DNA of 35,254 nucleotides, taken from CAYRHN01 sp964424115 (lineage in GTDB: Bacteria > Chloroflexota > Anaerolineae > Anaerolineales > Anaerolineaceae). The DNA is taken from positions 1 through 35,254 of the forward strand of contig CAYRHN010000026.1 in assembly GCA_964424115.1 (NCBI GenBank), in the 5' to 3' direction. Each line of letters starts with the position of its first letter. Positions within the stretch are counted from its first letter, which is position 1. The notes beneath the pieces are model-generated. The model was not told the DNA's origin. It saw only the letters and a program-made list of their open reading frames with translations, and did not search any database. The position numbers were made by a program, and so were the translations under genes. Positions 8,007 through 14,603 of this stretch are shown in pieces.

Positions 8007-8123
8007 CTATTCTCTGGTCTCTTCGACTGCTTTTTCCAATAGATCCGCAACGGCCGAACTTCCGACCTTCATATGGAGATATGCCAATACCCATATTTTC
8101 GTTTGTTTCGTGGTCAATCTCAA
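8007..8123 (-). CDS. candidate small protein overlapping the Nudix stop
   Basis: A 38-codon frame on the minus strand starts at a TTG that overlaps the Nudix TGA (CTTGA), with a GGAGG-like tract in the Nudix 3' end as a possible binding site. The predicted peptide is helix-forming (KIWVLAYLHMKVG, then VADLLEKAVEETRE). An alternative start is the ATG at 8072. The frame is not antisense to a gene. Its length and rare start codon make it uncertain. It would be translationally coupled to the Nudix hydrolase. I do not recognise a family. Confidence 0.3.
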   Translation of the reverse strand: MRLTTKQTKIWVLAYLHMKVGSSAVADLLEKAVEETRE

Positions 8124-8590
8124 GATCGTATTCCCCCTGCCTCCTCGATCACCCCGCGCTGCACCGGCAGCAGCTTCTCCGGCAATTCTTCCAACGAAAA
8201 GAAGCGCGCCTCCAACACCTCCTGCTTTTGCAGGCGGATGCCCTCCGCCGCGCCTTCCCCCACCCGCGCGGTGAAATAGGCCTCCAGGCGCAGCTTGAAG
8301 CCGCTGTTCAAGCGCAGCAGGCGCACCTCCTCCACCGCCAGCTCGGTCTCTTCCTTCACCTCGCGCGCGAAGGCCTCCTCCAGCCGTTCGCCGGTGTGGA
8401 CGATCCCGCCCGGCAGCCCCCACACGTCCGGCACCCAGTGGCGGTGGCGTTGCAGCAGCACCCGCCCGGAGGGGTCGAACACTACCCCGGCGGTGCAGAT
8501 CATGAACTTGCTGCTCACCAGCCACAGCAGCCGCCACTGCACGGTCCCGCTCATCCGCCGCCAAAGTTGAAAGAGAATATCCAGGAACAT
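8120..8590 (-). CDS. Nudix hydrolase
   Basis: This 156-residue protein is a Nudix phosphohydrolase, cleaving a nucleoside diphosphate linked to another group. The Nudix box is residues 62-84 (G62-x5-E68-x7-R76-E77-V-x-E80-E81), with E83 replacing the usual glycine. An N-terminal helix rich in Leu/Trp (FLDILFQLWRRM) precedes the fold, and TAGVVFDPSGRVLLQRH is the usual strand pair. The ATG at 8590 is chosen over a GTG at 8608 because TATAAT lies 6 nt before it, as expected for a leaderless mRNA. Substrate specificity cannot be read from the sequence; the PGG-IVHTGE form resembles general NUDT/ADP-ribose-type enzymes. Confidence 0.92.
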   Translation of the reverse strand: MFLDILFQLWRRMSGTVQWRLLWLVSSKFMICTAGVVFDPSGRVLLQRHRHWVPDVWGLPGGIVHTGERLEEAFAREVKEETELAVEEVRLLRLNSGFKLRLEAYFTARVGEGAAEGIRLQKQEVLEARFFSLEELPEKLLPVQRGVIEEAGGIRS

Positions 8591-8596
8591 GTCCTG

Positions 8597-8602
8597 ATTA
8601 TA
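8597..8602 (-). promoter_or_regulatory. -10 element of a leaderless Nudix promoter
   Basis: On the minus strand a consensus TATAAT is followed by 6 nt (CAGGAC) and the ATG at 8590. Transcription would begin at or next to the start codon. Confidence 0.55.
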
Positions 8603-8624
8603 TCCCACCGCTGACCCTGATAAT

Positions 8625-8762
8625 CACGAAGTAACAAAGGCACAAGGCGACACAAAGATTTTAAGATTAATAATTAGATATCAAGACGCAAAGGTATCAG
8701 GGCAATGGTTATTATTAAGAACTTCGTGTTCCTTTGCGTCTTTGTTTCTTTGTGGTGAGGTC
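8625..8762. repeat. dispersed inverted-arm intergenic repeat
   Basis: The left arm (CACGAAGTAACAAAGGCACA, then GACACAAAG) is roughly mirrored by the right arm (AACTTCGTGTTCCTTTGCGT, then CTTTGTTTCTTTGTGGTG), with an AT-rich centre. It fills the gap between the Nudix and radical SAM genes. No gene was seen here. Confidence 0.5.
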
Positions 8763-8766
8763 GTGT

Positions 8767-10332
8767 TCACTGCCCGCTGACCGGCACCGCCGCGTCCCGG
8801 GCCTTCACCCCCACCGGACGCGGGGCGTTCGGCTGGCGCAGGTCCTCCGGCCCGATGTTCAGCACCTTGTCGCTCACCTGCGAGAAATGATACCCGTAGA
8901 TGGTCATCGTCACTGCGAAGGGCAGCTTGCTGGGGAAGCGCAGCAGCGTCCAGAAGAACAGCTTCCAGTATTCCCAGCGCGTCTTGCCCACCAGCCCCAG
9001 TTTCCAGATCGAGAGCAAAAAGGCGCGTATCTCCGCCTTCACCACCCGCACTGGCGCCTGGCGCGGATTGAATTCCCTCAACAGCGTGCGCACGCGCCGG
9101 TAGAACAGGCTGGGCGAATAGATCTTGGCTAGGATATAGCGGTAACCCCGCCGCAGCAGGTTCGGGTCCATGCGCGGGATGATGTTCGTGCTGCCGTCGG
9201 CATTGTCGCCGGACATCTCGGCCAGCAGCCGGTCTTCCTTCTTCATCCGTTCGTATAACTGCGTCCCGTTAGGCGCCTGCAGCAGCCCCACCATGGCGGT
9301 CACGATCCCGCTCTCCTGGATGAAATCCACCTGGCGCTGGAAGATGGTTGGCGAATCGTTGTCAAAACCGACGATGAACCCGCCCATCACCACCATCCCG
9401 TGATTCTGGATGCGCTTGACCGCCTGCACCAGGTTGCGGCCCTTGTTCTGCGTCTTGTGGCACTCCGCCAGGCTGCCCTCGTCGGGGGTCTCGATGCCCA
9501 CGAAGACCGAATTGAACCCCGCCTGGCTCATCAGATCCATCAGTTCCTCATCGTCGGCCAGGTTGATCGAGGCCTCGATGATGAACATGCAGCCGGTCTT
9601 GCCTTTCCGCCAGGCGATGATCGCCGGCAGCACCTCTTCTTTCAATACCTTCTTGTTGCCGATAAAGTTATCATCCACCAGGAAGATATTCCGCCGCCAG
9701 CCCAGCTCATACAGCCGATCCAGCTCGGCCACCAATTGCGCGGCTGTCTTGAGGCGCGGACGGTGCCCCAGCAGTGCGGTCACGTTGCAGAATTCGCAGT
9801 TGAATGGGCAGCCGCGCGAGAACTGGATCCCGATCGAGTCATAACGGTTCAGATCCAGAAGCTCGAAAAGCGGCATCGGCGAGGACTGCATATCCGCGTA
9901 CTGGTCGGTGGTGTAGACGCGCTGCGCGCGGCCCTGCTCCCAATCCGCCAGGAAGCGCGGCAGAGTGATCTCCCCTTCATGCAGGATAAAATAGTCCACC
10001 TCGGGGAAGCTTTCCCACTCGGCTGTGAAGAGCGGCCCGCCGGCGATGACCGTCTTCCCGGCCGCTTTCACCCGCCCGATCAGCAGGCGCGCCGCCTGGC
10101 GCTGCACGTCCATCGCGCTGATCATCACCAGGTCGGCCCATTCCAGGTCGCGCTGCGAGAGCAGGCTCACGTTCAGGTCGATCAGGCGCTTGTTCCATAC
10201 GCGCGGCAGCATGGCTGCCACCGTCACCAACCCCAGGGGCGGGTTGCTTGCCTCACGGTTGACAAAGGTCAACGCGTGCTTGAAAGACCAGAAGGTCTCG
10301 GGAAATTCAGGGTAGAGGAGCAGGATGTTCAT
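8767..10332 (-). CDS. B12-binding domain radical SAM protein (DUF4070 type)
   Basis: This 521-residue protein has an N-terminal cobalamin-binding-like Rossmann domain (about residues 1-140: MNILLLYPEFPETFWSF, DLVMISAMDVQ, VIAGGPLFT), though it lacks the classic DxHxxG histidine motif. The radical SAM core follows, with C175-x3-C179-x2-C182 (GCPFNCEFC) for the 4Fe-4S cluster, then FVDDNFIGNK, EASINLADDEEL and FVGIETPDE. A C-terminal DUF4070-like domain runs from about residue 370. Members of this widespread family are oxygen-sensitive and mostly uncharacterised; some relatives modify lipids such as hopanoids. The start has an AAAGG site (AAAGGCGACT) 5 nt before ATG. It is a lone minus-strand gene divergent from the sensor kinase. 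Confidence 0.92.
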   Translation of the reverse strand: MNILLLYPEFPETFWSFKHALTFVNREASNPPLGLVTVAAMLPRVWNKRLIDLNVSLLSQRDLEWADLVMISAMDVQRQAARLLIGRVKAAGKTVIAGGPLFTAEWESFPEVDYFILHEGEITLPRFLADWEQGRAQRVYTTDQYADMQSSPMPLFELLDLNRYDSIGIQFSRGCPFNCEFCNVTALLGHRPRLKTAAQLVAELDRLYELGWRRNIFLVDDNFIGNKKVLKEEVLPAIIAWRKGKTGCMFIIEASINLADDEELMDLMSQAGFNSVFVGIETPDEGSLAECHKTQNKGRNLVQAVKRIQNHGMVVMGGFIVGFDNDSPTIFQRQVDFIQESGIVTAMVGLLQAPNGTQLYERMKKEDRLLAEMSGDNADGSTNIIPRMDPNLLRRGYRYILAKIYSPSLFYRRVRTLLREFNPRQAPVRVVKAEIRAFLLSIWKLGLVGKTRWEYWKLFFWTLLRFPSKLPFAVTMTIYGYHFSQVSDKVLNIGPEDLRQPNAPRPVGVKARDAAVPVSGQ

Positions 10333-10349
10333 AGTCGCCTTTCATTTGC

Positions 10350-10480
10350 AGGTATTCACCACAGATCATTTCGGATGAACACAGATAAGATCAGATATAT
10401 TAATCAGGAATCCGTATGATCCGAGTTCAAAGGTTTTTCTTGGCGGTTTTCTTTCATTGTTAGCACCTTGTGGTGATCCT
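10350..10480. repeat. repeat-like intergenic stretch
   Basis: This holds CACCACAGATCATTTC and GGATGAACACAG near the left and TTCTTGGCGGTTTTC and CACCTTGTGGTG near the right. The phrases are shared with other gaps (7105, 29800, 34445). It looks like a degenerate member of the inverted-arm repeats. No coding capacity was seen. Confidence 0.4.
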
Positions 10481-10533
10481 GTGCTAGTGTACGCCGCCGC
10501 GCAGGGCAGCCCAAGTGAGGCAGGCTACAAAGC

Positions 10534-10607
10534 GGGTCATATCTCCCCTATGACTTTTCCGGCGTGGGAATATGTCCCAGGGGGGTGGTCATATCCCCGG
10601 GTCATAA
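10534..10607 (+). promoter_or_regulatory. array of operator-like motifs before the sensor kinase
   Basis: Three copies of a GG(G)(A/T)CATAT-N-CCC motif are seen: plus strand 10534-10548, minus strand 10566-10578 and plus strand 10587-10598. A half site (GGGTCATA) lies at 10600-10607. Centres are about 31 and 21 bp apart, close to whole helical turns, so bound proteins would share one face. The last site abuts the -10 box. The adjacent LuxR-type response regulator is the natural candidate ligand. Confidence 0.55.
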
Positions 10608-10610
10608 TGC

Positions 10611-10616
10611 TATAAT
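10611..10616 (+). promoter_or_regulatory. -10 element of a leaderless sensor-kinase promoter
   Basis: TATAAT is followed by 6 nt and then the ATG at 10623. No ribosome binding site is present. The -35 position is occupied by an operator-like motif, consistent with activator- or repressor-controlled transcription. Confidence 0.6.
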
Positions 10617-10622
10617 ATCGGC

Positions 10623-11807
10623 ATGCAGAACCGCGTCCGCCCCTCCATCCGCACCGGCAGCGGCGCAGACCTGGCCTTTGCCGTGGTGGTGCTGGTCTCG
10701 CTCTTTTCGGCCGCCGCCAACTTTCGCACCGCCTCGCCGGTCGAGATCACCCTCATCGTTGGGGCCGGGACGCTCTACATATTGCTCGGCATCTACGGCT
10801 ATTCCTACTGCATCCGCCACGAGGAACTCTCCCTCTTTCTGGCCTATTTCAGCCTCCAAACCTTCCTCGGCGGGCTGATCGTCTTCCTCGGCCATGGCGC
10901 CTCCTTCAACGCCCTCATCCTCCTCCCCCTGGTTGGTCACTCGGTCATGCTGCTGCCCACCCGCTGGATGTATGCCGTCAATTTTGCCATCACCCTTGTT
11001 TTCATCTTCGCCACCGGCCTGGGCACCCTCTGGGCGGGCATCGGCGACGCCCTGCCGGGCTTCCTGGCCGGGCAGATCTTCATCATCTTCTTCACCCAGA
11101 TGGCCGTCAACGAGGAAAAGGCCCGCGTGGAAGTGGAGCAGTTGCTCACCGAACTGGAAAGCGCCAACCGCCGCCTGCGCGAATATGCCGTGCAGGTGGA
11201 GGAACTGACCCTCACCAAGGAACGCAACCGCCTGGCACGCGAGATCCACGACGGCCTCGGCCACTACCTCACCACCATCTACATCCAGGTCCAGGCTGCC
11301 CAGGCGGTCATGCAGTCCAATCCCAGGCAGGCCCGCGAGACACTCGCCTTGGCCCAGCGCCAGGCCCAGGAAGCACTGGTGGACGTGCGCAAATCCGTCT
11401 CTGAACTGCGCACCGGCCCGGATGACGGCCTGCCCCTGCCCGAAAAGATCACCCACCTGGTGGAGGCCCTCCGCCCGGCCGGCATCGAACCCCATTTCCA
11501 GGTGGCGGGTACGCCGCGCGGCGTCACCCCCCAGACCGAGCTGACCCTCTACCGCACCGCTCAGGAAGCCCTCAACAACGTGCGCAAGCACTCGCGCGCA
11601 GCGCATGCCTGGGTGAGCCTGGACTTCCAGACCCCCGGCCAGATCACCCTCTCCGTCCGCGACGACGGCGCCGGCTGCGAGGGCGAGCAGGAGGGCGGCT
11701 TCGGGCTGATGGGCATCCGCGAACGCGTCCACCTGCTCAACGGGCAGGTCAAAGTGACCAGCGCGCGCGGCCAGGGATTTGAACTAGAGATCGAGGTACC
11801 CGCATGA
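10623..11807 (+). CDS. sensor histidine kinase, NarL/DesK type
   Basis: This 394-residue membrane kinase autophosphorylates and passes phosphate to its partner regulator. The N-terminal half (residues about 15-165) is a set of five or six membrane segments with almost no extracytoplasmic loop, as in intramembrane-sensing kinases of the DesK/LiaS type. A linker helix (about 165-200) leads to a HisKA_3 domain with phospho-acceptor H209 in LAREIHDGLGHYL. The ATPase domain has the N-box (QEALNNVRKHSRA), a D-box (DDGAGC) and a Gly-rich lid (GGFGLMGIRERV). It overlaps the response regulator by 4 bp (ATGA), so the two are translationally coupled. The stimulus is unknown; membrane stress or lipid state would fit the sensor architecture. 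Confidence 0.95.
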   Translation: MQNRVRPSIRTGSGADLAFAVVVLVSLFSAAANFRTASPVEITLIVGAGTLYILLGIYGYSYCIRHEELSLFLAYFSLQTFLGGLIVFLGHGASFNALILLPLVGHSVMLLPTRWMYAVNFAITLVFIFATGLGTLWAGIGDALPGFLAGQIFIIFFTQMAVNEEKARVEVEQLLTELESANRRLREYAVQVEELTLTKERNRLAREIHDGLGHYLTTIYIQVQAAQAVMQSNPRQARETLALAQRQAQEALVDVRKSVSELRTGPDDGLPLPEKITHLVEALRPAGIEPHFQVAGTPRGVTPQTELTLYRTAQEALNNVRKHSRAAHAWVSLDFQTPGQITLSVRDDGAGCEGEQEGGFGLMGIRERVHLLNGQVKVTSARGQGFELEIEVPA

Positions 11808-12463
11808 GCCCTTCCCCCATTCGCATCCTCCTGGTAGATGACCAGGAACTTTTCCGCCAGGCCCTCCACACCCTCCTCTCCGTCCAGCCGGATTTCGAGC
11901 TGGTCGGTCAGGCTGCCAACGGCGAAGAGGCCCTGCGCCTGGCTGCCCAGTTCCGCCCGCACGTGGTGCTGATGGACCTGCGCATGCCGGTCATGGACGG
12001 CGTCACCGCCACCCAGCGCCTGCGCGTCCAGCTCCCCGAATGCCGCGTGATCGTCCTGACCACCTTCGACCACGACGAGGATGTCTATGAAGGCCTGCGC
12101 GCCGGAGCGGTCGGGTATTTGCTGAAAGATGTCTCCCCCGAGAAGCTCTTTGAGGCCATCCGCGCCGCTGCGCGCGGCGAATACTTCCTCCAGCCCTCCA
12201 TCACCGCCAAGGTGGTGGCCGAATTCTCGCGCCTTTCCCGCCCCACCCCCGCGCCCGAGGCCGCGCTGATCACCCCCCTCTCCGCGCGCGAGATGGAGAT
12301 CCTGCGCCTGGTCGCCACCGGCGCCAGCAACAAGGAGATCGGCGAACAACTGGTCATCACCGAGGGCACGGTCAAGAACCACCTCTCCAACATCCTCAAT
12401 AAATTGAGCGCCCGCGACCGCATGCAGGCGGTCCTTAAAGCCCGCGAGCTCGGACTGATCTGA
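11804..12463 (+). CDS. response regulator, NarL/FixJ family
   Basis: This 219-residue cytoplasmic regulator has an N-terminal receiver domain with acidic residues in LLVDDQ, phospho-acceptor D58 (VVLMDLRMPVMDG), the conserved Thr in VIVLTTFD and Lys in GYLLKD. A short linker leads to a C-terminal LuxR-type helix-turn-helix (residues about 152-215: LSAREMEILRLVATGASNKEIGEQL, TVKNHLSNILNKL). It is the cognate partner of the overlapping sensor kinase. By family habit it binds inverted or tandem sites as a dimer; the operator-like motifs at 10534-10607 are plausible targets for autoregulation. The downstream membrane protein gene, 31 bp away, is probably in the same operon. Confidence 0.96.
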   Translation: MSPSPIRILLVDDQELFRQALHTLLSVQPDFELVGQAANGEEALRLAAQFRPHVVLMDLRMPVMDGVTATQRLRVQLPECRVIVLTTFDHDEDVYEGLRAGAVGYLLKDVSPEKLFEAIRAAARGEYFLQPSITAKVVAEFSRLSRPTPAPEAALITPLSAREMEILRLVATGASNKEIGEQLVITEGTVKNHLSNILNKLSARDRMQAVLKARELGLI

Positions 12464-12494
12464 TCCACCCTTCCCCCGGAGGTCTTGTAAGATT

Positions 12495-13397
12495 ATGGAA
12501 ACCCCAACACCCGCCCCCGAAATACCCACTCCTCCCGCCGCCCCCGCTCCCGCTTCGCGCAACGAGGCGCGCACCTCCTACCTCTCGATGGTCGGCCTCT
12601 TCATCATGGTCATTGGCGCCCTCTTTCTCATCGACCAGAACCTGAAGACCGGCTGGCTGACCGGCATCTCCCTGCCCGTGGCCGGCATCATCATGCTCAT
12701 CGAAGGGCTGCGCAAGCGCCAGTTCGGCTGGACCATCCCCGGCATCCTGGTCCTCGGGCTGGGCGTCGGCGCCTTCATGGCCCTCGTCCCCTTTCCCCAG
12801 CTTGGCACCGCCCAACGCATCGGCGTACTGCTGCTCAGCTTTGGCGCCAGCTGGCTGCTGCTCTGCCTGGCCTCGCGCTGGCTGCTCGGCCAGACCGCCT
12901 GGTGGGCCTTCCTGGTCGGGATGATCGTGCTTTCCACCGGCCTGGCCTTCCTCTTCAGCAACCCGCACACCTGGCTGACCGACGGGGTGCTCTTTGTCAT
13001 CACCGGCACCGGGATCGGCTTCCTGGTCTGGGGGCTGGCCGAACGCCTGCTCGGCCTGATCATCCCCGGCTGCATCCTGCTCGGCATCGGCCCGGGCATC
13101 GGCCTGGCCTGGGGCGACCTGCTCCCCGACGAGTTCAACGGCCTCAGCCAGACCGGCATCATGCTGGCCTGCTTTGGATTAGGCTGGCTGCTGCTCACCC
13201 CGTTTTCGCGCGTCGTCACCCACACCTTCGTCTGGTGGCCGCTCATCCCCGGCGGGATCCTGTTGGTGGTCGGCATGGGGTTATACATCGGCGGCAAGCC
13301 GGACAACGCCCTCAGCTTCATCGGCAACACCGGCTCCATCGGCCTGATCTTCTTCGGCCTATACCTCTTCCTCATGCGCAAAGGCATCCGCAAATAG
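12495..13397 (+). CDS. polytopic membrane protein with internal duplication, unknown function
   Basis: This 300-residue protein begins with a cytoplasmic Pro/Ala-rich tail (residues 1-28) followed by about eight hydrophobic segments. Two modules resemble each other: residues about 78-152 (GWTIPGILVLGLGVG, LLLSFGASWLLL, WWAFLVGMIVL) and about 187-266 (GLIIPGCILLGIGPG, MLACFGLGWLLL, WWPLIPGGILL), which indicates an internal duplication. No catalytic or transport motif is recognised. It follows the response regulator by 31 bp with a GGAGG site, so it is likely a target or accessory sensor of that two-component system, similar in arrangement to LiaF-type membrane partners. That role is inference from context only. 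Confidence 0.8.
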   Translation: METPTPAPEIPTPPAAPAPASRNEARTSYLSMVGLFIMVIGALFLIDQNLKTGWLTGISLPVAGIIMLIEGLRKRQFGWTIPGILVLGLGVGAFMALVPFPQLGTAQRIGVLLLSFGASWLLLCLASRWLLGQTAWWAFLVGMIVLSTGLAFLFSNPHTWLTDGVLFVITGTGIGFLVWGLAERLLGLIIPGCILLGIGPGIGLAWGDLLPDEFNGLSQTGIMLACFGLGWLLLTPFSRVVTHTFVWWPLIPGGILLVVGMGLYIGGKPDNALSFIGNTGSIGLIFFGLYLFLMRKGIRK

Positions 13398-13483
13398 AGC
13401 CAAAAACCCCCACGTGTTCTTTAACATGGATCGAAAAGCGGCGCCATGGATTCGCCCGGCGTCTTTTACCCTTCGATTTGTAT

Positions 13484-13536
13484 GGGCGACCCGCGCGATA
13501 GGATTGGAAAACTGTACAGGCCAACAAGGGTCGCCC
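13484..13536. repeat. intergenic inverted repeat, GGGCGACCC family
   Basis: GGGCGACCC (13484-13492), followed by GCG, and GGGTCGCCC (13528-13536), preceded by CAA, flank a 35-nt spacer. The ends and spacing match the element at 6162-6221 but the middles differ. It lies between convergent genes. Confidence 0.65.
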
Positions 13537-13572
13537 GCACCATGTATTCCGTGCGTCTGAAGGTTTCCCTCT

Positions 13573-14112
13573 TCATTTCCTCCCCAGGCGCGGGATGAGG
13601 AACGGCGTGCGCCGCTTGTACTCCAAATACTCCTGCCCGAAGCGCCCCTCCATCTCCTTCTCCTCCGCCAGTTTGACATACACCAGCAGCGCGGCGATAA
13701 AGACCAGCACCACCAGTGCCGCCCCCAGCGAGTGGAACATCAGCGCCACGCCCAGGTACACGAAGACCGTCCCCAGCACCATCGGGTTGCGGCAGTAGGT
13801 ATACGGCGGCTCGACGATCAAGCGCTGCGTGGCCATCACCGGCACGGGCGTGCCCCGGCCAAGGGTGAACTGGCGGTAGTTGGTCCACAACGCCAGCGCC
13901 AGTCCCGGAAGGGTCAAGAGCAGGCCGAAGATCAGGTTGAGCGGATCGTTCAGCACCGGAGCCCAGCCCAGCCAGCGGTCCACCGCCTGCCCCAGGGACA
14001 CAAACAAATACGGCAGCAGGAACAGGAAGATCGGCCCCAGGCACAACATAAAAGTGAGGCGCTGGTTGGGGCTGTACTCATGCCTGGCCTGTTTCATCGA
14101 TTTATCCTTCAT
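13573..14112 (-). CDS. isoprenylcysteine carboxyl methyltransferase-family protein
   Basis: This 179-residue membrane protein belongs to the ICMT/phospholipid methyltransferase superfamily, which transfers methyl groups from S-adenosylmethionine to membrane-embedded acceptors. It has about four to five hydrophobic segments and the family's C-terminal signature: GRGTPVPVMATQRLIVEPPYTYCRNPMVLG (about residues 85-115) and EEKEMEGRFGQEYLEYKRRTPFLIP (about 150-175), with the RNP and paired-Glu SAM-site residues intact. The frame is open to 14241, but the ATG at 14112 has an AAGGAG site. The bacterial substrate is unknown, since protein prenylation is not established there; a lipid or small isoprenoid acceptor is more likely. 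Confidence 0.88.
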   Translation of the reverse strand: MKDKSMKQARHEYSPNQRLTFMLCLGPIFLFLLPYLFVSLGQAVDRWLGWAPVLNDPLNLIFGLLLTLPGLALALWTNYRQFTLGRGTPVPVMATQRLIVEPPYTYCRNPMVLGTVFVYLGVALMFHSLGAALVVLVFIAALLVYVKLAEEKEMEGRFGQEYLEYKRRTPFLIPRLGRK

Positions 14113-14164
14113 GCTTCGCTCCTTGGGTATGATCTCATTGTACGCCGAAAAATAGCTTTTAAGC

Positions 14165-14191
14165 AATTTGTGCCGCTTCGGGGCACAAATT
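14165..14191. promoter_or_regulatory. perfect 10-bp inverted repeat upstream of the methyltransferase gene
   Basis: AATTTGTGCC and GGCACAAATT flank GCTTCGG. It lies in the intergenic region 53 bp before the minus-strand gene. It could be an operator or a stem-loop; no T-tract follows on either strand. Confidence 0.5.
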
Positions 14192-14231
14192 ACCCCGCTT
14201 GATACATATATACGAAATATGCTTTTTAATG

Positions 14232-14237
14232 TATAAT
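14232..14237 (+). promoter_or_regulatory. -10 box before the structured RNA region
   Basis: Consensus TATAAT in an AT-rich stretch. It would start transcription near 14244-14245. No good -35 box is seen at 17 nt; TTGATA at 14199 is too far away. Confidence 0.5.
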
Positions 14238-14244
14238 ACATTAA

Positions 14245-14600
14245 GAACGATACTCTGGACTCGCTGGAACCCCGGTTCCCGGGTTGCGAGCCCGGTTTGT
14301 GGCATTAATGGCCGTATGCTGGTAAGGTGGATCCACTCCTTCGGGAGTGTTTGTTGGAAAACCGGTCAAAACCGAGAGGCAGGAAGATGTTCTTATCCAG
14401 TTCTGGATTCCATTTCATCTTCAAATCTATCCCGGTTTTCCTTCAGGAGAAGGATATTCGCAGGCTGTTTATGACGACCTGAAGAATCTTATTTCGATAA
14501 GCCGAACGGCAGCTTCCCATTTTTTCGGGAGGCTCCGCGTTCCAGCCCATACATGCACACAGCCGCGGCCCGCACAGGCAGTCGTATGGCTGTGTGTTGT
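14245..14600 (+). ncRNA. candidate structured RNA or recX leader, unrecognised
   Basis: About 355 nt without a plausible gene folds into many exact helices. A long-range closing pair joins GCTGGAAC (14263-14270) with GTTCCAGC (14539-14546). CACTCC-TTCG-GGAGTG is at 14334-14349. GGAAAACCGG (14356-14365) pairs with CCGGTTTTCC (14432-14441), enclosing GAAGATG/CATCTTC (14383-14389 and 14416-14422) with an inner ATCCAG/CTGGAT. CTTAT-TTCG-ATAAG is at 14488-14501 and AGCTTCCC/GGGAGGCT at 14511-14534. TCCTTC/GAAGGA (14439-14454) competes with the 14432-14441 strand. Two UUCG tetraloops are a strong sign of an RNA fold. It lacks the conserved cores of RNase P RNA, tmRNA, SRP RNA and the cobalamin riboswitch. 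It may be a free RNA or an attenuating leader of recX-rny. Confidence 0.6.
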
Positions 14601-14603
14601 TTT
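14556..14603 (+). terminator. terminator-like hairpin directly before recX
   Basis: CACACAGCC (14556-14564) and GGCTGTGTG (14588-14596) pair perfectly and are followed by TTGTTTT ending at the recX ATG. It could end the structured RNA or act as an attenuator for recX. Confidence 0.5.

Noticed and set aside
10602..11732. 376-codon minus-strand ORF opposite the sensor kinase
   Set aside because: The kinase has intact H, N and D boxes; this frame is a compositional shadow.
14245..14600. RNase P RNA, tmRNA, SRP RNA or 6S RNA identity for the structured region
   Set aside because: The conserved RNase P, tmRNA tRNA-like and SRP tetraloop sequences are absent. The length is too great for 6S RNA and no long central-bubble hairpin is seen.
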